DNA of 64,000 bases from Agrobacterium sp. AGB01. Its GTDB lineage: Bacteria > Pseudomonadota > Alphaproteobacteria > Rhizobiales > Rhizobiaceae. Position numbers and translations under genes: made by a program. Position 1 is the first letter of the stretch. Each line of letters opens with the position of its first letter. The notes beneath the pieces are model-generated. The model worked only from the letters and a program-made list of their open reading frames with translations, did no database searches and was not told the origin of the DNA. Shown here piece by piece: positions 7,910 to 17,445 of the stretch. Location: positions 1 through 64,000 of the forward strand of contig NZ_JACVAB010000001.1 in the NCBI RefSeq assembly GCF_014851585.1. The letters are read 5' to 3'.

Positions 7910-9112
7910 ATGAAAATTACGAAACTTGAAACCGTCCGCGTTGCGGAACGGGCAAACCTTCTATGGGTATTGGTTCACACGGACGAAGGCATAACCGGTC
8001 TGGGTGAAACCTTCTACGGCGCGGAGACCGTCGAAGCCTATGTGCATGAATATATTGCACCACGAGTGATTGGGCGTAATCCTCTGGAGATCGACCTGTT
8101 GGCGCAGGATCTGGTCGGTTACCTCGGTTTCCGGTCTTCGGGTGCCGAAGTACGCGGAAACTCGGCTTTTGACATCGCGCTCTGGGATATTTTCGGCAAG
8201 GTGACAAACCAGCCGATTGCCCAGCTCCTTGGCGGTTTCAGCCGCAAGGAAATCCGCACCTACAACACCTGTGCAGGTACGGAATATATCAAAAAGGCGA
8301 CCGGTCAGCAGACCGGCAATTACGGCCTGTCCGGCGGCAAGGAATATGACGATCTCAACGGCTTCCTGCACAATGCCGATGAGCTGGCTCATTCACTGCT
8401 GGAAGAAGGCATCACAGCCATGAAAATCTGGCCGTTTGACGCGGCCGCCGAAAAGACCCGTGGTCAGTATATCTCCATGCCGGATCTGAAAAGCGCACTG
8501 GTACCGTTTGAGAAGATTCGAAAGGCCGTTGGCGATAAGATGGATATCATGGTGGAGTTCCACTCCATGTGGCAACTTCTGCCCGCCATGCAGATTGCCA
8601 AGGCACTGGAGCCCTACAACACCTTCTGGCACGAAGACCCGATCAAAATGGACAGTCTGTCCAGCCTCGCGCGTTACGCTGCCGTATCGCCGGCACCAAT
8701 TTCGGCGTCTGAAACGCTAGGCTCTCGTTGGGCGTTCCGTGACCTGCTGGAAACGGGTGCCGCTGGCGTGATGATGCTGGATATCAGCTGGTGCGGTGGT
8801 ATTTCAGAAGCCCGCAAGATCGCTTCCATGGCTGAAGCTTGGCACCTGCCGGTCGCGCCGCATGATTGCACCGGTCCCGTTGTGCTGTGCGCTTCTACCC
8901 ACCTCTCGCTCAACGCGCCAAATGCATTGGTTCAGGAAAGCGTACGCGCCTTCTACAAGACTTGGTACCGCGATCTGGTGACGGCATTGCCTGAAGTGAA
9001 AAACGGCATGATCACAGTGCCACCCGGTGCCGGCCTCGGCATGGAACTGCACCCGGACCTCGAAAAGGCCTTCACCGTCAGCCGTCGCTTCTCGGATGCC
9101 AATTCGATCTAA
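7910..9112 (+). CDS. Enolase-superfamily (mandelate racemase/MLE) sugar-acid dehydratase-like enzyme
   Basis: This 400-residue enzyme has the capping domain at residues 1-120 and a TIM barrel after it. Visible active-site candidates are K172 (AMKIW), metal ligands E216 (VEFHS), E242 (HEDP) and E268 (SETLGS), D291 and H318 (PHDCTGP). E216 replaces the Asp usual at the first ligand. The family abstracts a proton next to a carboxylate; many members dehydrate sugar acids such as mannonate, rhamnonate or galactarate. AGGAGG precedes the ATG. The gene follows a GntR regulator, but no transporter or aldolase is nearby, so the substrate is open. Confidence 0.85.
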   Translation: MKITKLETVRVAERANLLWVLVHTDEGITGLGETFYGAETVEAYVHEYIAPRVIGRNPLEIDLLAQDLVGYLGFRSSGAEVRGNSAFDIALWDIFGKVTNQPIAQLLGGFSRKEIRTYNTCAGTEYIKKATGQQTGNYGLSGGKEYDDLNGFLHNADELAHSLLEEGITAMKIWPFDAAAEKTRGQYISMPDLKSALVPFEKIRKAVGDKMDIMVEFHSMWQLLPAMQIAKALEPYNTFWHEDPIKMDSLSSLARYAAVSPAPISASETLGSRWAFRDLLETGAAGVMMLDISWCGGISEARKIASMAEAWHLPVAPHDCTGPVVLCASTHLSLNAPNALVQESVRAFYKTWYRDLVTALPEVKNGMITVPPGAGLGMELHPDLEKAFTVSRRFSDANSI

Positions 9113-9123
9113 ACCGATCATTT

Positions 9124-9156
9124 ATCGCGCAAAGTTGCCAGCCAGCTTTGCGCGAT
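9124..9156. terminator. Hairpin between convergent genes
   Basis: A perfect 11-bp stem (ATCGCGCAAAG/CTTTGCGCGAT) with an 11-nt loop fills the gap between the enolase-like gene and xseA, which converge here. T-tracts are poor on both sides. Confidence 0.6.
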
Positions 9157-9161
9157 GACCT

Positions 9162-10763
9162 TTAGAACAGACTGCCCTGATCCGTCGTGGTGGATGATGC
9201 TGGCTTTGCTGGCTTCTTTTTAGGCGCCGACGTTTCCGTTGGAGATGCAGCCCCGGTCTCATCCGTGGTAACGGCTGACACACGACCGTCGGCAAATTCC
9301 ATGGACACAAACATGCCGCTGCTTATGGCTTCGGCGCGCGTTAATGTACGGTTTTCCTCATCGCGGATGACCGCATAACCGCGTTTCAGAACATTTTTAT
9401 AAGACAGAGATTGTAGAATACGCTCATGTGCCGCCAGTCCTGAGCGGTTCTGTGCCATGCGGTGCAGAACCGCTGTATCGGCGCGCCGCGAAATACCGGT
9501 GACCCGTTCTTTTTGGCGTTCAACTTGTCCCAGCAGCCGCACAGGCAAGGTGCGTAGGGCGGAATCAAACGACGATACGCGGGAGGTAGCCTGTAATAGC
9601 CGACGTTCGACAATGCGATCAGCCCGCTGCATACGCTCAGTAAGCGTCTGACGCTGCACTTGCAGGCGGTGAACCAGCATGTCTAACCGCAGACCCGAGG
9701 CGATGCGTTCAAAGGTGCGCCGCTTGTTCAGCGTATTCAACTCAAGCCCGCGACCAAGCCCACTGGCAGCCTCGTCGAAACGACGACGGGGCAGGGCCAG
9801 AAGCTGGTCTAGCGAAGGCAATGCACGAACCAGTGCCCGCAGACCCTGGCGACGATTGTCCATTTGCCGTGTCGTTGAACCGGCAAGTCGTGCAGCAATT
9901 CCGGCAAGCTGCGCCTGCAAATCCGCACGAACAGGAACCGCCATTTCGGCAGCACCGGTTGGAGTCGGTGCACGCACATCGGCTGCGTGGTCTATTAGCG
10001 TCCAGTCGGTTTCGTGGCCAACGGCTGAGATCAGTGGAATGTCGCTGTCAGCGGCTGCACGAACCACAATTTCGTCGTTGAAGCTCCATAGGTCTTCAAG
10101 GCTGCCGCCGCCGCGCGCAACGATCAGGACATCCGGTCTGGCAATAGCGCTGCCGGGGGCGATCGCATTAAAGCCCCTGATGGCATTTGCAATTTCCTCT
10201 CCCGAACCGTCACCTTGCACCTTCACCGGCCATACAATGACGTGAACAGGAAAACGATCGGCAATACGGTGAAGGATGTCGCGAATGACTGCGCCGGTGG
10301 GCGAGGTTACGACGCCTATAACCCTGGGCATGAACGGCAACAACTGTTTGCGCCCTTGATCAAACAGCCCTTCGGCAGCAAGCCGGCGGCGACGTTCTTC
10401 TAGAAGCGCCATCAGCGCACCGGCGCCGGCCGGTTCCAGGTTTTCGATAACGATCTGGTACTTGGACGAGCCAGGGAATGTGGTGATCTTGCCTGTGGCA
10501 ATCACTTCCATGCCTTCTTCTGGCCGGAACTTCAGCTTGCTGAAACTGCCTTTCCAAATCACGGCATCGATCCGCGCCTTGTCGTCCTTCAAGGAGAAGT
10601 ACGCATGGCCCGAAGAATGTGGTCCACGATAACCGGAAATCTCACCGCGCACCCGCACATGATCAAACGCCGTCTCTACCGTCCGCTTGATGGAACCGGA
10701 TAGTTCCGAAACGGAAAACTCGGTGAGATTGCTGCCAGAATCGCTCTCGAAAAAATTGCTCAT
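9162..10763 (-). CDS. xseA: Exodeoxyribonuclease VII large subunit
   Basis: This 533-residue cytoplasmic subunit degrades single-stranded DNA with the small subunit XseB. An N-terminal OB-fold ([15 protein letters not shown] start, about residues 10-105) is followed by the catalytic domain with [32 protein letters not shown] and [18 protein letters not shown] long coiled-coil-like region and a charged C-terminal tail follow. The ATG at 10763 (MSNFFESDS) is preferred over an upstream ATG at 10844 because homologues begin at this point. xseB is not in the window. The last 30 residues (Ala, Lys, Pro and Thr rich) are probably disordered. Confidence 0.95.
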   Translation of the reverse strand: MSNFFESDSGSNLTEFSVSELSGSIKRTVETAFDHVRVRGEISGYRGPHSSGHAYFSLKDDKARIDAVIWKGSFSKLKFRPEEGMEVIATGKITTFPGSSKYQIVIENLEPAGAGALMALLEERRRRLAAEGLFDQGRKQLLPFMPRVIGVVTSPTGAVIRDILHRIADRFPVHVIVWPVKVQGDGSGEEIANAIRGFNAIAPGSAIARPDVLIVARGGGSLEDLWSFNDEIVVRAAADSDIPLISAVGHETDWTLIDHAADVRAPTPTGAAEMAVPVRADLQAQLAGIAARLAGSTTRQMDNRRQGLRALVRALPSLDQLLALPRRRFDEAASGLGRGLELNTLNKRRTFERIASGLRLDMLVHRLQVQRQTLTERMQRADRIVERRLLQATSRVSSFDSALRTLPVRLLGQVERQKERVTGISRRADTAVLHRMAQNRSGLAAHERILQSLSYKNVLKRGYAVIRDEENRTLTRAEAISSGMFVSMEFADGRVSAVTTDETGAASPTETSAPKKKPAKPASSTTTDQGSLF

Positions 10764-10952
10764 TCCCGTTTCTAGCCAATGATGACCGGTTTGTGAACGT
10801 TTATGGAGAGATTGTAACGTGACGATTAATGACGATGAAACCATAACCCTACAAAGGGCTGAAACCTGCTTGCTTCCATGACCTATCGCAATGTTTCTTT
10901 AGGATATGCGGGCCATTTTGAGGTCAGTTAAAGTCGCACAGGAGGCGGACAA

Positions 10953-11183
10953 ATGATCTTCTTAACCGCCATGGTTTTGGGCATGACAGCCGTTATGCTT
11001 CGCTCGGCATTTTGCATCATCCTCATCTGTTTGATGATCGGTGGCACCTTCGCCGCTGCAGCTTTTGTCTCAGCCGGTCCTGTCGCCTTCATGCCGTTGG
11101 TGATCGCTGTTGCCGGATACAATACCGGTATCATCAGCCTGCTTTGCGGCATGCTGCTGGTTCACAGACTGCGCGCCGCCTAA
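10953..11183 (+). CDS. Small inner-membrane protein, unknown function
   Basis: This 76-residue protein is almost wholly hydrophobic, with two to three predicted transmembrane helices and a C-terminal HRLRAA tail. AGGAGG stands eight bases before the ATG, which supports it as a real gene. It is transcribed divergently from xseA. I do not recognise the family. Confidence 0.7.
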   Translation: MIFLTAMVLGMTAVMLRSAFCIILICLMIGGTFAAAAFVSAGPVAFMPLVIAVAGYNTGIISLLCGMLLVHRLRAA

Positions 11184-11210
11184 AGCTCAAGCCATCACCA
11201 ACAGACAGTG

Positions 11211-13055
11211 TCAGGGGCGAACTCTGTAAAGCTGCAAGCCGGAAGTTTCATCCTTGGGCAAAGCCTCCATATAATCCGGGACAACACCACGCGCCAGCGA
11301 CGCGTACAGCCCATCCGGTGCCGCTTCGATAAGATTTTTCGTGCCGATATCACTGGGGCAGAAGGCAAGAATGCCAACATCTGCACCACGCAGGAAAGCC
11401 TCTGCTTCCGTGGGCGATGACAGGCCGATATGGATTTCCGCCAGCATGCCACCCTGATTGCGGTGATAAGGTGCGCTCAGCACCCTATGATCTGTAAACC
11501 GCAGGATAGGTGCGCCGCTATCGACAGGAGCGGCGACAACGGTAGCTGGCAGGTTTGCCAATTGCGCGAAATCGCCTCTGCTCACGCAGGCTGTTTTACC
11601 TCCGACGGCAGCAACAGTGCGACCGCTAATCATATTCCAGCCGGTAATCGACCAAGAGGCCGCCAGAGCCCAGATCAGCGGCGTGGAAATGGCAAATAGC
11701 AGAAGATAGCAGAAGCTTGCACCAGAAGGCCGTTTTTGCATTGCTGCTTCGCGTAGGTTCGCAATCGTAACCGCGAGAACGGGAATGGAAATCAGATTTG
11801 CGAAAACTGCGACGCGAAGCTGGATCAATGAAATTACCCAGCAGATCATGATCAGAAGAAACAGCACGGCGTGAGGACGGGTCTTGTGACCGCCGGTAAT
11901 TCGGTAAAGGCAGAGACCCATTGCCAGCAGGCCCGGCGCATAAAAGGCACCAAGTCCTTCCGGCTCGATCCGTGCCTGCGCGATGACACTGCGTGCCTCA
12001 CCCACATTGTTCAGCCATAATTTGACCAGCAGCGGATCGAGGTTTGCAAGTGGGCTTTGCAGGCACTGTGGTGCCAGCACCGATGCGGTGCTGAGAATGG
12101 CGATGCCATTGGCTGCCAAAAGTGCGAAGCGTTTGGCCCTGGACAAAGCTGATGCGGCGCTGGCGGAAAGGAAAAGTAGCGTTCCACCGATTGCGGACAG
12201 CCCATAAAAGCCGAGCGAAAGGCTGTCACAGGTTACCAGTGAATAGGATGACGATGGAACGGTTAGAAAGAACAGCGCTGATATCGTGAGCGTCAGGGAA
12301 AGGCCGAACGCCTTTGCAGCAGCGCGGAATGCTTCGCCAATGATTGCCCACGACAAGGCGACCGCAAGAGCCGTTGCTGCAATCAGCGGCGTTGTTTCTG
12401 CACCAATTGCAATTGCGAAGGCGGCACAAGCACCGGCCACCGCGTAGTTTGAGGCTCGAAGTTTGGGGTCAAGCAGCATAGCGACAATCACCATTGTGAG
12501 TACGAGCTGCACATTGTGATGGTCAATCGCACCGGGATAAAAGCGGCTGCTACCGAAGGCGAGCAGGGCGGCCATCAGCAGGCTGATATGCATGGTGGCT
12601 TCTCCCCCCATGCGATGACCGGCAAGAGCCGTTGCTGCAAAAAGCGGAAATAGCAGCGAAAGTGGCCAGACAGTAAGTGCGACCCTCTCCGCACCTTCAG
12701 GCGATAGGAACAGGCCAAAAAAGCTGATCAAGACGGCGATGGGCACATCGATGACGCGCGACCAGTGCATCAGCGTTCCGCCGGTAAGGCCAAGCCTATA
12801 TTGCATCAGGTCAAACCATCCCTGACCGGCAAGCAGGTCGCGTACTTCCACGAGACGCATCGTGTCGTCATTGTCGAGGCCGACATAATCCGTTGCCGTG
12901 AACAGGTTGCCGAAGAAAATAATACCGGCCGTGATCAGGAAATAAGCCAGCACGATAAGCCAGAAATGCCCGTTGGAGAGATTGCCGCTGTTTGCCGCTG
13001 TCAGGTTGGACATGCGTGTTTCCCTCGAAAGTCCCGGCAGGGTTTCGTCAGTCAT
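11211..13055 (-). CDS. Polytopic membrane protein, probable GT-C glycosyltransferase
   Basis: This 614-residue protein has more than ten predicted transmembrane helices and a C-terminal soluble domain (from about residue 500). The first extracytoplasmic loop is acidic (LDNDDTMRLVEV), as in GT-C enzymes that use polyprenyl-phosphate sugars, and a later loop has GAIDHHN. It would act on the periplasmic side and move a sugar onto a lipid, polysaccharide or protein. Start: ATG at 13055, or ATG at 13013, which has a better ribosome site (GAGG). It is divergent from a GT2/GtrA pair that could make and flip its donor. The GT-C call is inference from topology and context. Confidence 0.65.
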   Translation of the reverse strand: MTDETLPGLSRETRMSNLTAANSGNLSNGHFWLIVLAYFLITAGIIFFGNLFTATDYVGLDNDDTMRLVEVRDLLAGQGWFDLMQYRLGLTGGTLMHWSRVIDVPIAVLISFFGLFLSPEGAERVALTVWPLSLLFPLFAATALAGHRMGGEATMHISLLMAALLAFGSSRFYPGAIDHHNVQLVLTMVIVAMLLDPKLRASNYAVAGACAAFAIAIGAETTPLIAATALAVALSWAIIGEAFRAAAKAFGLSLTLTISALFFLTVPSSSYSLVTCDSLSLGFYGLSAIGGTLLFLSASAASALSRAKRFALLAANGIAILSTASVLAPQCLQSPLANLDPLLVKLWLNNVGEARSVIAQARIEPEGLGAFYAPGLLAMGLCLYRITGGHKTRPHAVLFLLIMICWVISLIQLRVAVFANLISIPVLAVTIANLREAAMQKRPSGASFCYLLLFAISTPLIWALAASWSITGWNMISGRTVAAVGGKTACVSRGDFAQLANLPATVVAAPVDSGAPILRFTDHRVLSAPYHRNQGGMLAEIHIGLSSPTEAEAFLRGADVGILAFCPSDIGTKNLIEAAPDGLYASLARGVVPDYMEALPKDETSGLQLYRVRP

Positions 13056-13178
13056 GCTGTGATTTTCCGTATGTGTTTACTAGTCTCTTCAACCTAGATT
13101 TAACCTTCTCAAGAAATAGTAAAACGGGCTGGTTCTTGTTCTCCGGCTGAAGATTTTCTTTTGTATTGAGTAGAAATC

Positions 13179-14183
13179 ATGACCTTTGCGCCCAGCAGCG
13201 ATGTAACCGTGGCCGTGTTATTGCCGTGCTATAATGAAGCGGCAACAATTGCCGGTGTCGTGAGAGGTTTTCGCGAGGCTGTGCCAAGTGCCCGCATCGT
13301 GGTCTATGACAACAATTCCACTGATGGGACGGCCCTGCAGGCTATGTTAGCGGGCGCGGAAGTTCTGCGTGAGCGCCGTCAGGGCAAAGGTCACGTCGTG
13401 CGCCGCATGTTCGCAGACATCGAAGCCGATATCTACGTTATGGCGGATGGAGACGGTACCTATTCTCCAGCAGATGCCGAAGAGCTGATCCGCACATTGC
13501 TGACGGAACGTGTCGATATGGTCGTCGGTACACGGCGTGGCGTCACCGCTGACGCGGGACGTCAGGGACATGCTGCCGGCAATCGTATGTTCAATATCCT
13601 GTATCGCAGTATCTTTGGCGCCGATTTTACCGATATCTTCTCCGGCTACCGGGCGTTTTCTCGACGTTTCGTAAAAAGCTTTCCGGCGGTGTCGGCAGGT
13701 TTTGAAATTGAAACGGAAATGTCGGTGCATGCGTCGCGTCTCAAGTTACCGGTATGTGAGCTGGAGCTGGATTACGGTCGCCGCCCGGAAGGATCGCACT
13801 CCAAACTTTCCACCTACAAGGACGGTCTGCGCATTCTATGGATGTTCGCCATGCTGATGAAGGAGACGCGGCCTTTCGCGTTCTTCTCGATGATAAGCGC
13901 TGTAACGCTGTCGATCAGCATGGCCTTTATGACGCCGGTTCTGGCGGAGTATTTTGCCACCGGTCTGGTCTCGAAAATGCCGACCTGGATTCTCTCTATG
14001 GCTCTGCTGATGATTTCGTTCCTGATCTTTACAGCCGGTCTGGTTCTCGATTCCGTTGCGCGCTCGCGTAATGAACAGCTGCGCATCCATTATCTGAATC
14101 AGAAACAAATATCGCCCAAAGCCCTTGCCGAAACTCCTGTCCCGCGCCAGAACGGCAACGACAAGGATGTGAGGGTGGCGTGA
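13179..14183 (+). CDS. GT2 polyprenyl-phosphate glycosyltransferase
   Basis: This 334-residue family-2 glycosyltransferase resembles dolichyl-phosphate mannose synthase and GtrB. The N-terminal catalytic domain shows LLPCYNEAATI, VVYDNNSTDGT and the DxD-type MADGDGTYSP (D90, D92). IFSGYRAFSRR and FEIETEMSVHA follow. The C-terminus has two transmembrane helices (about residues 231-290). It should transfer a sugar from a nucleotide donor to undecaprenyl phosphate on the cytoplasmic side. Its stop overlaps the start of the GtrA gene by four bases, so the two are translationally coupled. Confidence 0.9.
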   Translation: MTFAPSSDVTVAVLLPCYNEAATIAGVVRGFREAVPSARIVVYDNNSTDGTALQAMLAGAEVLRERRQGKGHVVRRMFADIEADIYVMADGDGTYSPADAEELIRTLLTERVDMVVGTRRGVTADAGRQGHAAGNRMFNILYRSIFGADFTDIFSGYRAFSRRFVKSFPAVSAGFEIETEMSVHASRLKLPVCELELDYGRRPEGSHSKLSTYKDGLRILWMFAMLMKETRPFAFFSMISAVTLSISMAFMTPVLAEYFATGLVSKMPTWILSMALLMISFLIFTAGLVLDSVARSRNEQLRIHYLNQKQISPKALAETPVPRQNGNDKDVRVA

Positions 14184-14569
14184 AAAAACTTTTCTGGTTT
14201 GTGATAGCGGGCGGCTCGGGTTTTGCCGTGGATGCCGGTGTAACGCTGTTGCTGATCGCCTACACGCCAGCTGGTCCCTTCATCGCCCGTATTTTTGCGA
14301 TTGCCACCGCCATGCTGTTCACTTGGCTTGTCAATCGCCATGTCACCTTTGGCAAGTCGGATCGCCGTGTTTCGCATGAGGGCTTTTTATATGCCTTTGT
14401 TGGCATCATCGCGGCCCTCATCAATTACGGCATTTACGCTCTTCTTTTGCTGCGCAATCCCGACCTGCAACCGTTCATCGCGCTATTTCTGTCATCGCTG
14501 TCGGCAATGGCATTCAGCTACTTCGGTTACTCACGGTTCGTCTTTCGTCGCCGCGAAGGTGGCAGATAG
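14180..14569 (+). CDS. GtrA-family membrane protein, putative lipid-linked sugar flippase
   Basis: This 129-residue protein has four predicted transmembrane helices and the GtrA pattern: GGSGFAVDAGV near the N-terminus, NRHVTFGK after helix 2, and FSYFGYSRFVF at the end. GtrA proteins are thought to flip undecaprenyl-phosphate sugars across the inner membrane. The GTG start overlaps the GT2 stop (GTGA), indicating coupled translation. With the divergent GT-C gene it completes a three-part GtrABC-like set. Confidence 0.88.
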   Translation: MKKLFWFVIAGGSGFAVDAGVTLLLIAYTPAGPFIARIFAIATAMLFTWLVNRHVTFGKSDRRVSHEGFLYAFVGIIAALINYGIYALLLLRNPDLQPFIALFLSSLSAMAFSYFGYSRFVFRRREGGR

Positions 14570-14582
14570 CGCTCGAGGACAC

Positions 14583-14604
14583 GGAAACGGCTTACACCGT
14601 TTCC
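14583..14604. terminator. Hairpin between convergent genes
   Basis: A perfect 8-bp stem (GGAAACGG/CCGTTTCC) with a 6-nt loop overlaps the stop codon of the Gfo/Idh gene and follows GtrA by 13 bases. There is no T-tract, so a termination role is uncertain. Confidence 0.4.
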
Positions 14605-15578
14605 CAGCCATCCTTGTCAGCCGCGCGATAAATCGCATCGATAAAACGCTGGCTGTTTTTAGAGCTTTCGAGTGACACGACATCGGCATCGCCGCCCTTT
14701 GCGGCCGCCGAAAAGGCTTCAATTTCGCATCGGTACTGGCGGCTGTCCTGAAAACGGAAAATCTGTGACAGGCCATGGCTCTGGTTGGTCAACTCGACCT
14801 CTTCGGCGCCGTAGCGGTCGGCATTGAAGGGTGATTTTACCTCGATGAAACCTTCGGTGCCGTGGAACACCATGACCTGGCGGTTGGCCATCTGTGTCGA
14901 GACATAAAAGCTCAGTTCAAAATCACCGAAGTCAGCTTTGACGCTGGAATAGATATCGGTTCCGAAAACCGGGTCACGCTCCACCACGGCCTGCACGCGC
15001 TTCGGCTCCTTGCCGGTTGTGAAACGGGTGGTGATGGTGGGGTATACGCCGATATCGGGAAGGGCTCCGCCACCAAGTTCCGGAATATTGCGCATATTGC
15101 CTGGATCACGATTGAAATAGCTAAATGCTCCCTGCACATGTTTCAGCGTGCCAATCGCGCCAGAGGAGAGCAGTTCGCGCACTTTCAGCCACACCGGAGC
15201 GTAGGTCACCATATAGGCTTCCGACACCAGCACCTTGTTGCGATCACGCGCGGCAATCAGGTTGTCGACCTCATCGGCCATCAGGGCAATCGGCTTTTCG
15301 CACAATACATGTTTGCCGGCGTCAGCAGCCTTGATCGTCCATTCAACATGCTGGGAAGTGGGCAAAGGAATGTAGACGGCATCGATGACATCGGAGGCCA
15401 GCATTTCCTCGTAGGAACCAAAGGCGTGTGGCACCGAAAAGCGGTCTGCCAATTGACGTGCTTTGGCAAGATCGCGGCTGGCAATGGCTGTGACAACGGC
15501 ATTTTCTGCATCCTGAATGGCAGGAATAACCAGATCCCGGCCGATTTTCGCTGTCGACAGAATTCCAAAACGTAGCAT
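14592..15578 (-). CDS. Gfo/Idh/MocA-family oxidoreductase
   Basis: This 328-residue NAD(P)-dependent enzyme has an N-terminal Rossmann fold ([18 protein letters not shown]) and the EKPIAL motif whose Lys is catalytic in the family. A C-terminal substrate domain follows. Members oxidise or reduce sugars, inositols and related polyols. The ATG at 15578 is chosen because AGGGAG lies six bases before it; the ATG at 15584 directly abuts that site. The gene converges with the GtrA gene. Its neighbours do not reveal the substrate. Confidence 0.85.
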   Translation of the reverse strand: MLRFGILSTAKIGRDLVIPAIQDAENAVVTAIASRDLAKARQLADRFSVPHAFGSYEEMLASDVIDAVYIPLPTSQHVEWTIKAADAGKHVLCEKPIALMADEVDNLIAARDRNKVLVSEAYMVTYAPVWLKVRELLSSGAIGTLKHVQGAFSYFNRDPGNMRNIPELGGGALPDIGVYPTITTRFTTGKEPKRVQAVVERDPVFGTDIYSSVKADFGDFELSFYVSTQMANRQVMVFHGTEGFIEVKSPFNADRYGAEEVELTNQSHGLSQIFRFQDSRQYRCEIEAFSAAAKGGDADVVSLESSKNSQRFIDAIYRAADKDGWETV

Positions 15579-15731
15579 GCTCATCTCCCTAGAATGTGGA
15601 CCGCACCTTAGCATGCCATGATAGACAAGCAACCGAAGACGAAAGACCGGATATGTTGATCACATTCATGGCCGGATATGTCCTGCATTTGGCGTGTAGC
15701 CCTCTTTTTACTTTTATAGAAATGCGAAAAA

Positions 15732-15759
15732 CTGTATCCATCGAAAACTGGAGATACAG
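15732..15759 (+). promoter_or_regulatory. Inverted repeat enclosing the ribosome site of the cysteine hydrolase
   Basis: CTGTATC (15732-15738) and GATACAG (15753-15759) are perfect inverse copies 14 bases apart, just before the ATG at 15763, and the GGAG lies at the inner edge. It may be an operator for the downstream GlxA-type regulator or an mRNA hairpin hiding the ribosome site. Confidence 0.4.
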
Positions 15760-15762
15760 AAA

Positions 15763-16323
15763 ATGTCCCGTGAGAAAACAGCGCTTTTGGTCATTGATGT
15801 GCAGGAATCATTTCGGCACACGCCGTATTTCGAGGAGAGCGGTCTGAATACCTATCTTTCGGCACAGCAGAAACTGATCGATGGTGCAGACACCGCCGGT
15901 ATTCCGGTTGTCCAGATTTTTCACGTTGACGGTGACCACGCATTTTCCGAAGAAAACGGATTTGTCCGCACGCTTGCTGGCATTCAGGTCAACCCCGCCG
16001 TGACGTTTCGCAAAAACCGCCATTCGGCATTTGTCGGCACGCAACTTGACGCCTGGCTGAAAGAAAATGGCATCACGCGATTGATCGTGTCTGGTATTCG
16101 CACTGAGCAATGCTGCGAAACGACAACCCGCCATGGCTCCGATATCGGTTACAGTGTGGACTACGTGACCGAGGCGACGCTAACCTTTCCTATGACACAT
16201 GCCTCCGGTGAAGTCTTTTCTGCCGAACAGATTGCCAGACGCACCGAGTTGGTCCTCGCCGGGCGTTTTGCGCGTATCGCCACTGTCGATGACGCTCTGG
16301 CAGGAACGAAAGCAACAGCATGA
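15763..16323 (+). CDS. Isochorismatase-family cysteine hydrolase
   Basis: This 186-residue protein has the family triad: D12 (LVIDVQESF), K84 (FRKNRHSAF) and C117 (RTEQCCETT). Members hydrolyse isochorismate, nicotinamide or other amides, or carbamates. The IRTEQCCETT version is typical of the less well-defined hydrolase group, so isochorismatase activity proper is unlikely. The stop overlaps the start of a GlxA-type regulator by four bases, so the two are one unit and the regulator probably controls the enzyme. Confidence 0.88.
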   Translation: MSREKTALLVIDVQESFRHTPYFEESGLNTYLSAQQKLIDGADTAGIPVVQIFHVDGDHAFSEENGFVRTLAGIQVNPAVTFRKNRHSAFVGTQLDAWLKENGITRLIVSGIRTEQCCETTTRHGSDIGYSVDYVTEATLTFPMTHASGEVFSAEQIARRTELVLAGRFARIATVDDALAGTKATA

Positions 16324-17327
16324 TGAACACAAGCGGCGGCGCTCAAAAAACAATTATTTCTGTCTATGTGGTTCTGCCGCCGCAAACCCTTCTGCTGGAC
16401 GTCGCTGGCCCACTGGAGGTGCTGCGTTATGCCAATCAACAACAAAACGACATTTCTTTTGATTGCCATTTCATCGCGTCAGGCGAAACACAGTCCACCA
16501 CCATTGGCCTGACCTTGGCGGGGCTTGAGACTCTGCCAAACGAACTGCCTGATAATGCCATGGTGCTGATTTCAGGCAGCTCTTCTGTCACGCCGCCCGG
16601 TGCCGGTTTAGAGAGTGATATCACCCGGGAAAGGCGTGCCTTGGCTGATTGGCTGCGCAGCACCGTCAGGGACGATACCGTCATTATTTCCATCTGCTCC
16701 GGTGCGTTGATCGCTGCGCAAGCCGGATTGTTCGACAGACACCAATGCACCACCCATACCGACTGTATAAGTGAACTGCGCCGCATAGCGCCTCTGGCGC
16801 AGGTGCTGGAAAACCGGTTGTTTGTCGAGGATGGCAAACGTTTCTCAAGCGCGGGAATTTCGACCGGCATTGATCTGCTGCTGCATATCGTGTCGGGTCT
16901 GACGACGCCCATGGTCGCGGCGCACATCGCACAAACCATGGTCGTTTATCTCCGCCGCAGCGGTCAAGACCCGCAGATTTCGCCATGGCTGAGCGGTCGC
17001 AACCATATTCACCCGTCAATCCATAAGGCGCAGGATGCCATTATGGCTGCTCCCGCCGAAGAGTGGTCTTTACCGCAACTGGCGGGACGTTCAGGTCTCA
17101 GCCAACGGCATCTCTCGCGACTGTTTCGCGAACATACCGGCATGAGCGTGGTGGACTATGTCAACCTGATGCGGGTGAACTTGGCGCGAGATTTGATCAG
17201 CAATTCGCGACTGGACATGGAGAGTGTGGCGGAACGCTCCGGTTTTGCCTCGACACGTCATCTTCGCCGTGTGTGGTCTGAACATAATTCCCACTCACCC
17301 AGTCATTACCGTTCGCATCTGTCGTGA
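16320..17327 (+). CDS. GlxA-family AraC-type regulator (DJ-1/PfpI domain)
   Basis: This 335-residue protein has an N-terminal DJ-1/PfpI-like domain (about residues 12-190; VISICSGALIAAQAG is the nucleophile-elbow-like segment) and a C-terminal AraC DNA-binding domain with two helix-turn-helix motifs (LAGRSGLSQRHLSRLFREH and VAERSGFASTRHLRRVW). GlxA-type regulators respond to small nitrogen compounds such as choline, betaine or carnitine derivatives. The ATGATG start overlaps the end of the cysteine hydrolase gene. Confidence 0.92.
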   Translation: MMNTSGGAQKTIISVYVVLPPQTLLLDVAGPLEVLRYANQQQNDISFDCHFIASGETQSTTIGLTLAGLETLPNELPDNAMVLISGSSSVTPPGAGLESDITRERRALADWLRSTVRDDTVIISICSGALIAAQAGLFDRHQCTTHTDCISELRRIAPLAQVLENRLFVEDGKRFSSAGISTGIDLLLHIVSGLTTPMVAAHIAQTMVVYLRRSGQDPQISPWLSGRNHIHPSIHKAQDAIMAAPAEEWSLPQLAGRSGLSQRHLSRLFREHTGMSVVDYVNLMRVNLARDLISNSRLDMESVAERSGFASTRHLRRVWSEHNSHSPSHYRSHLS

Positions 17328-17445
17328 GATGTGACGGCCGCGATTCATCACGCGGGCAGGCAGTATCCCATCAGGGAAATTCAATGGTTATGTCTCCGCA
17401 GGATTGCTAGTTTGGCAAAAGCAGTTTTGAAAAGGAGTATTTGAC

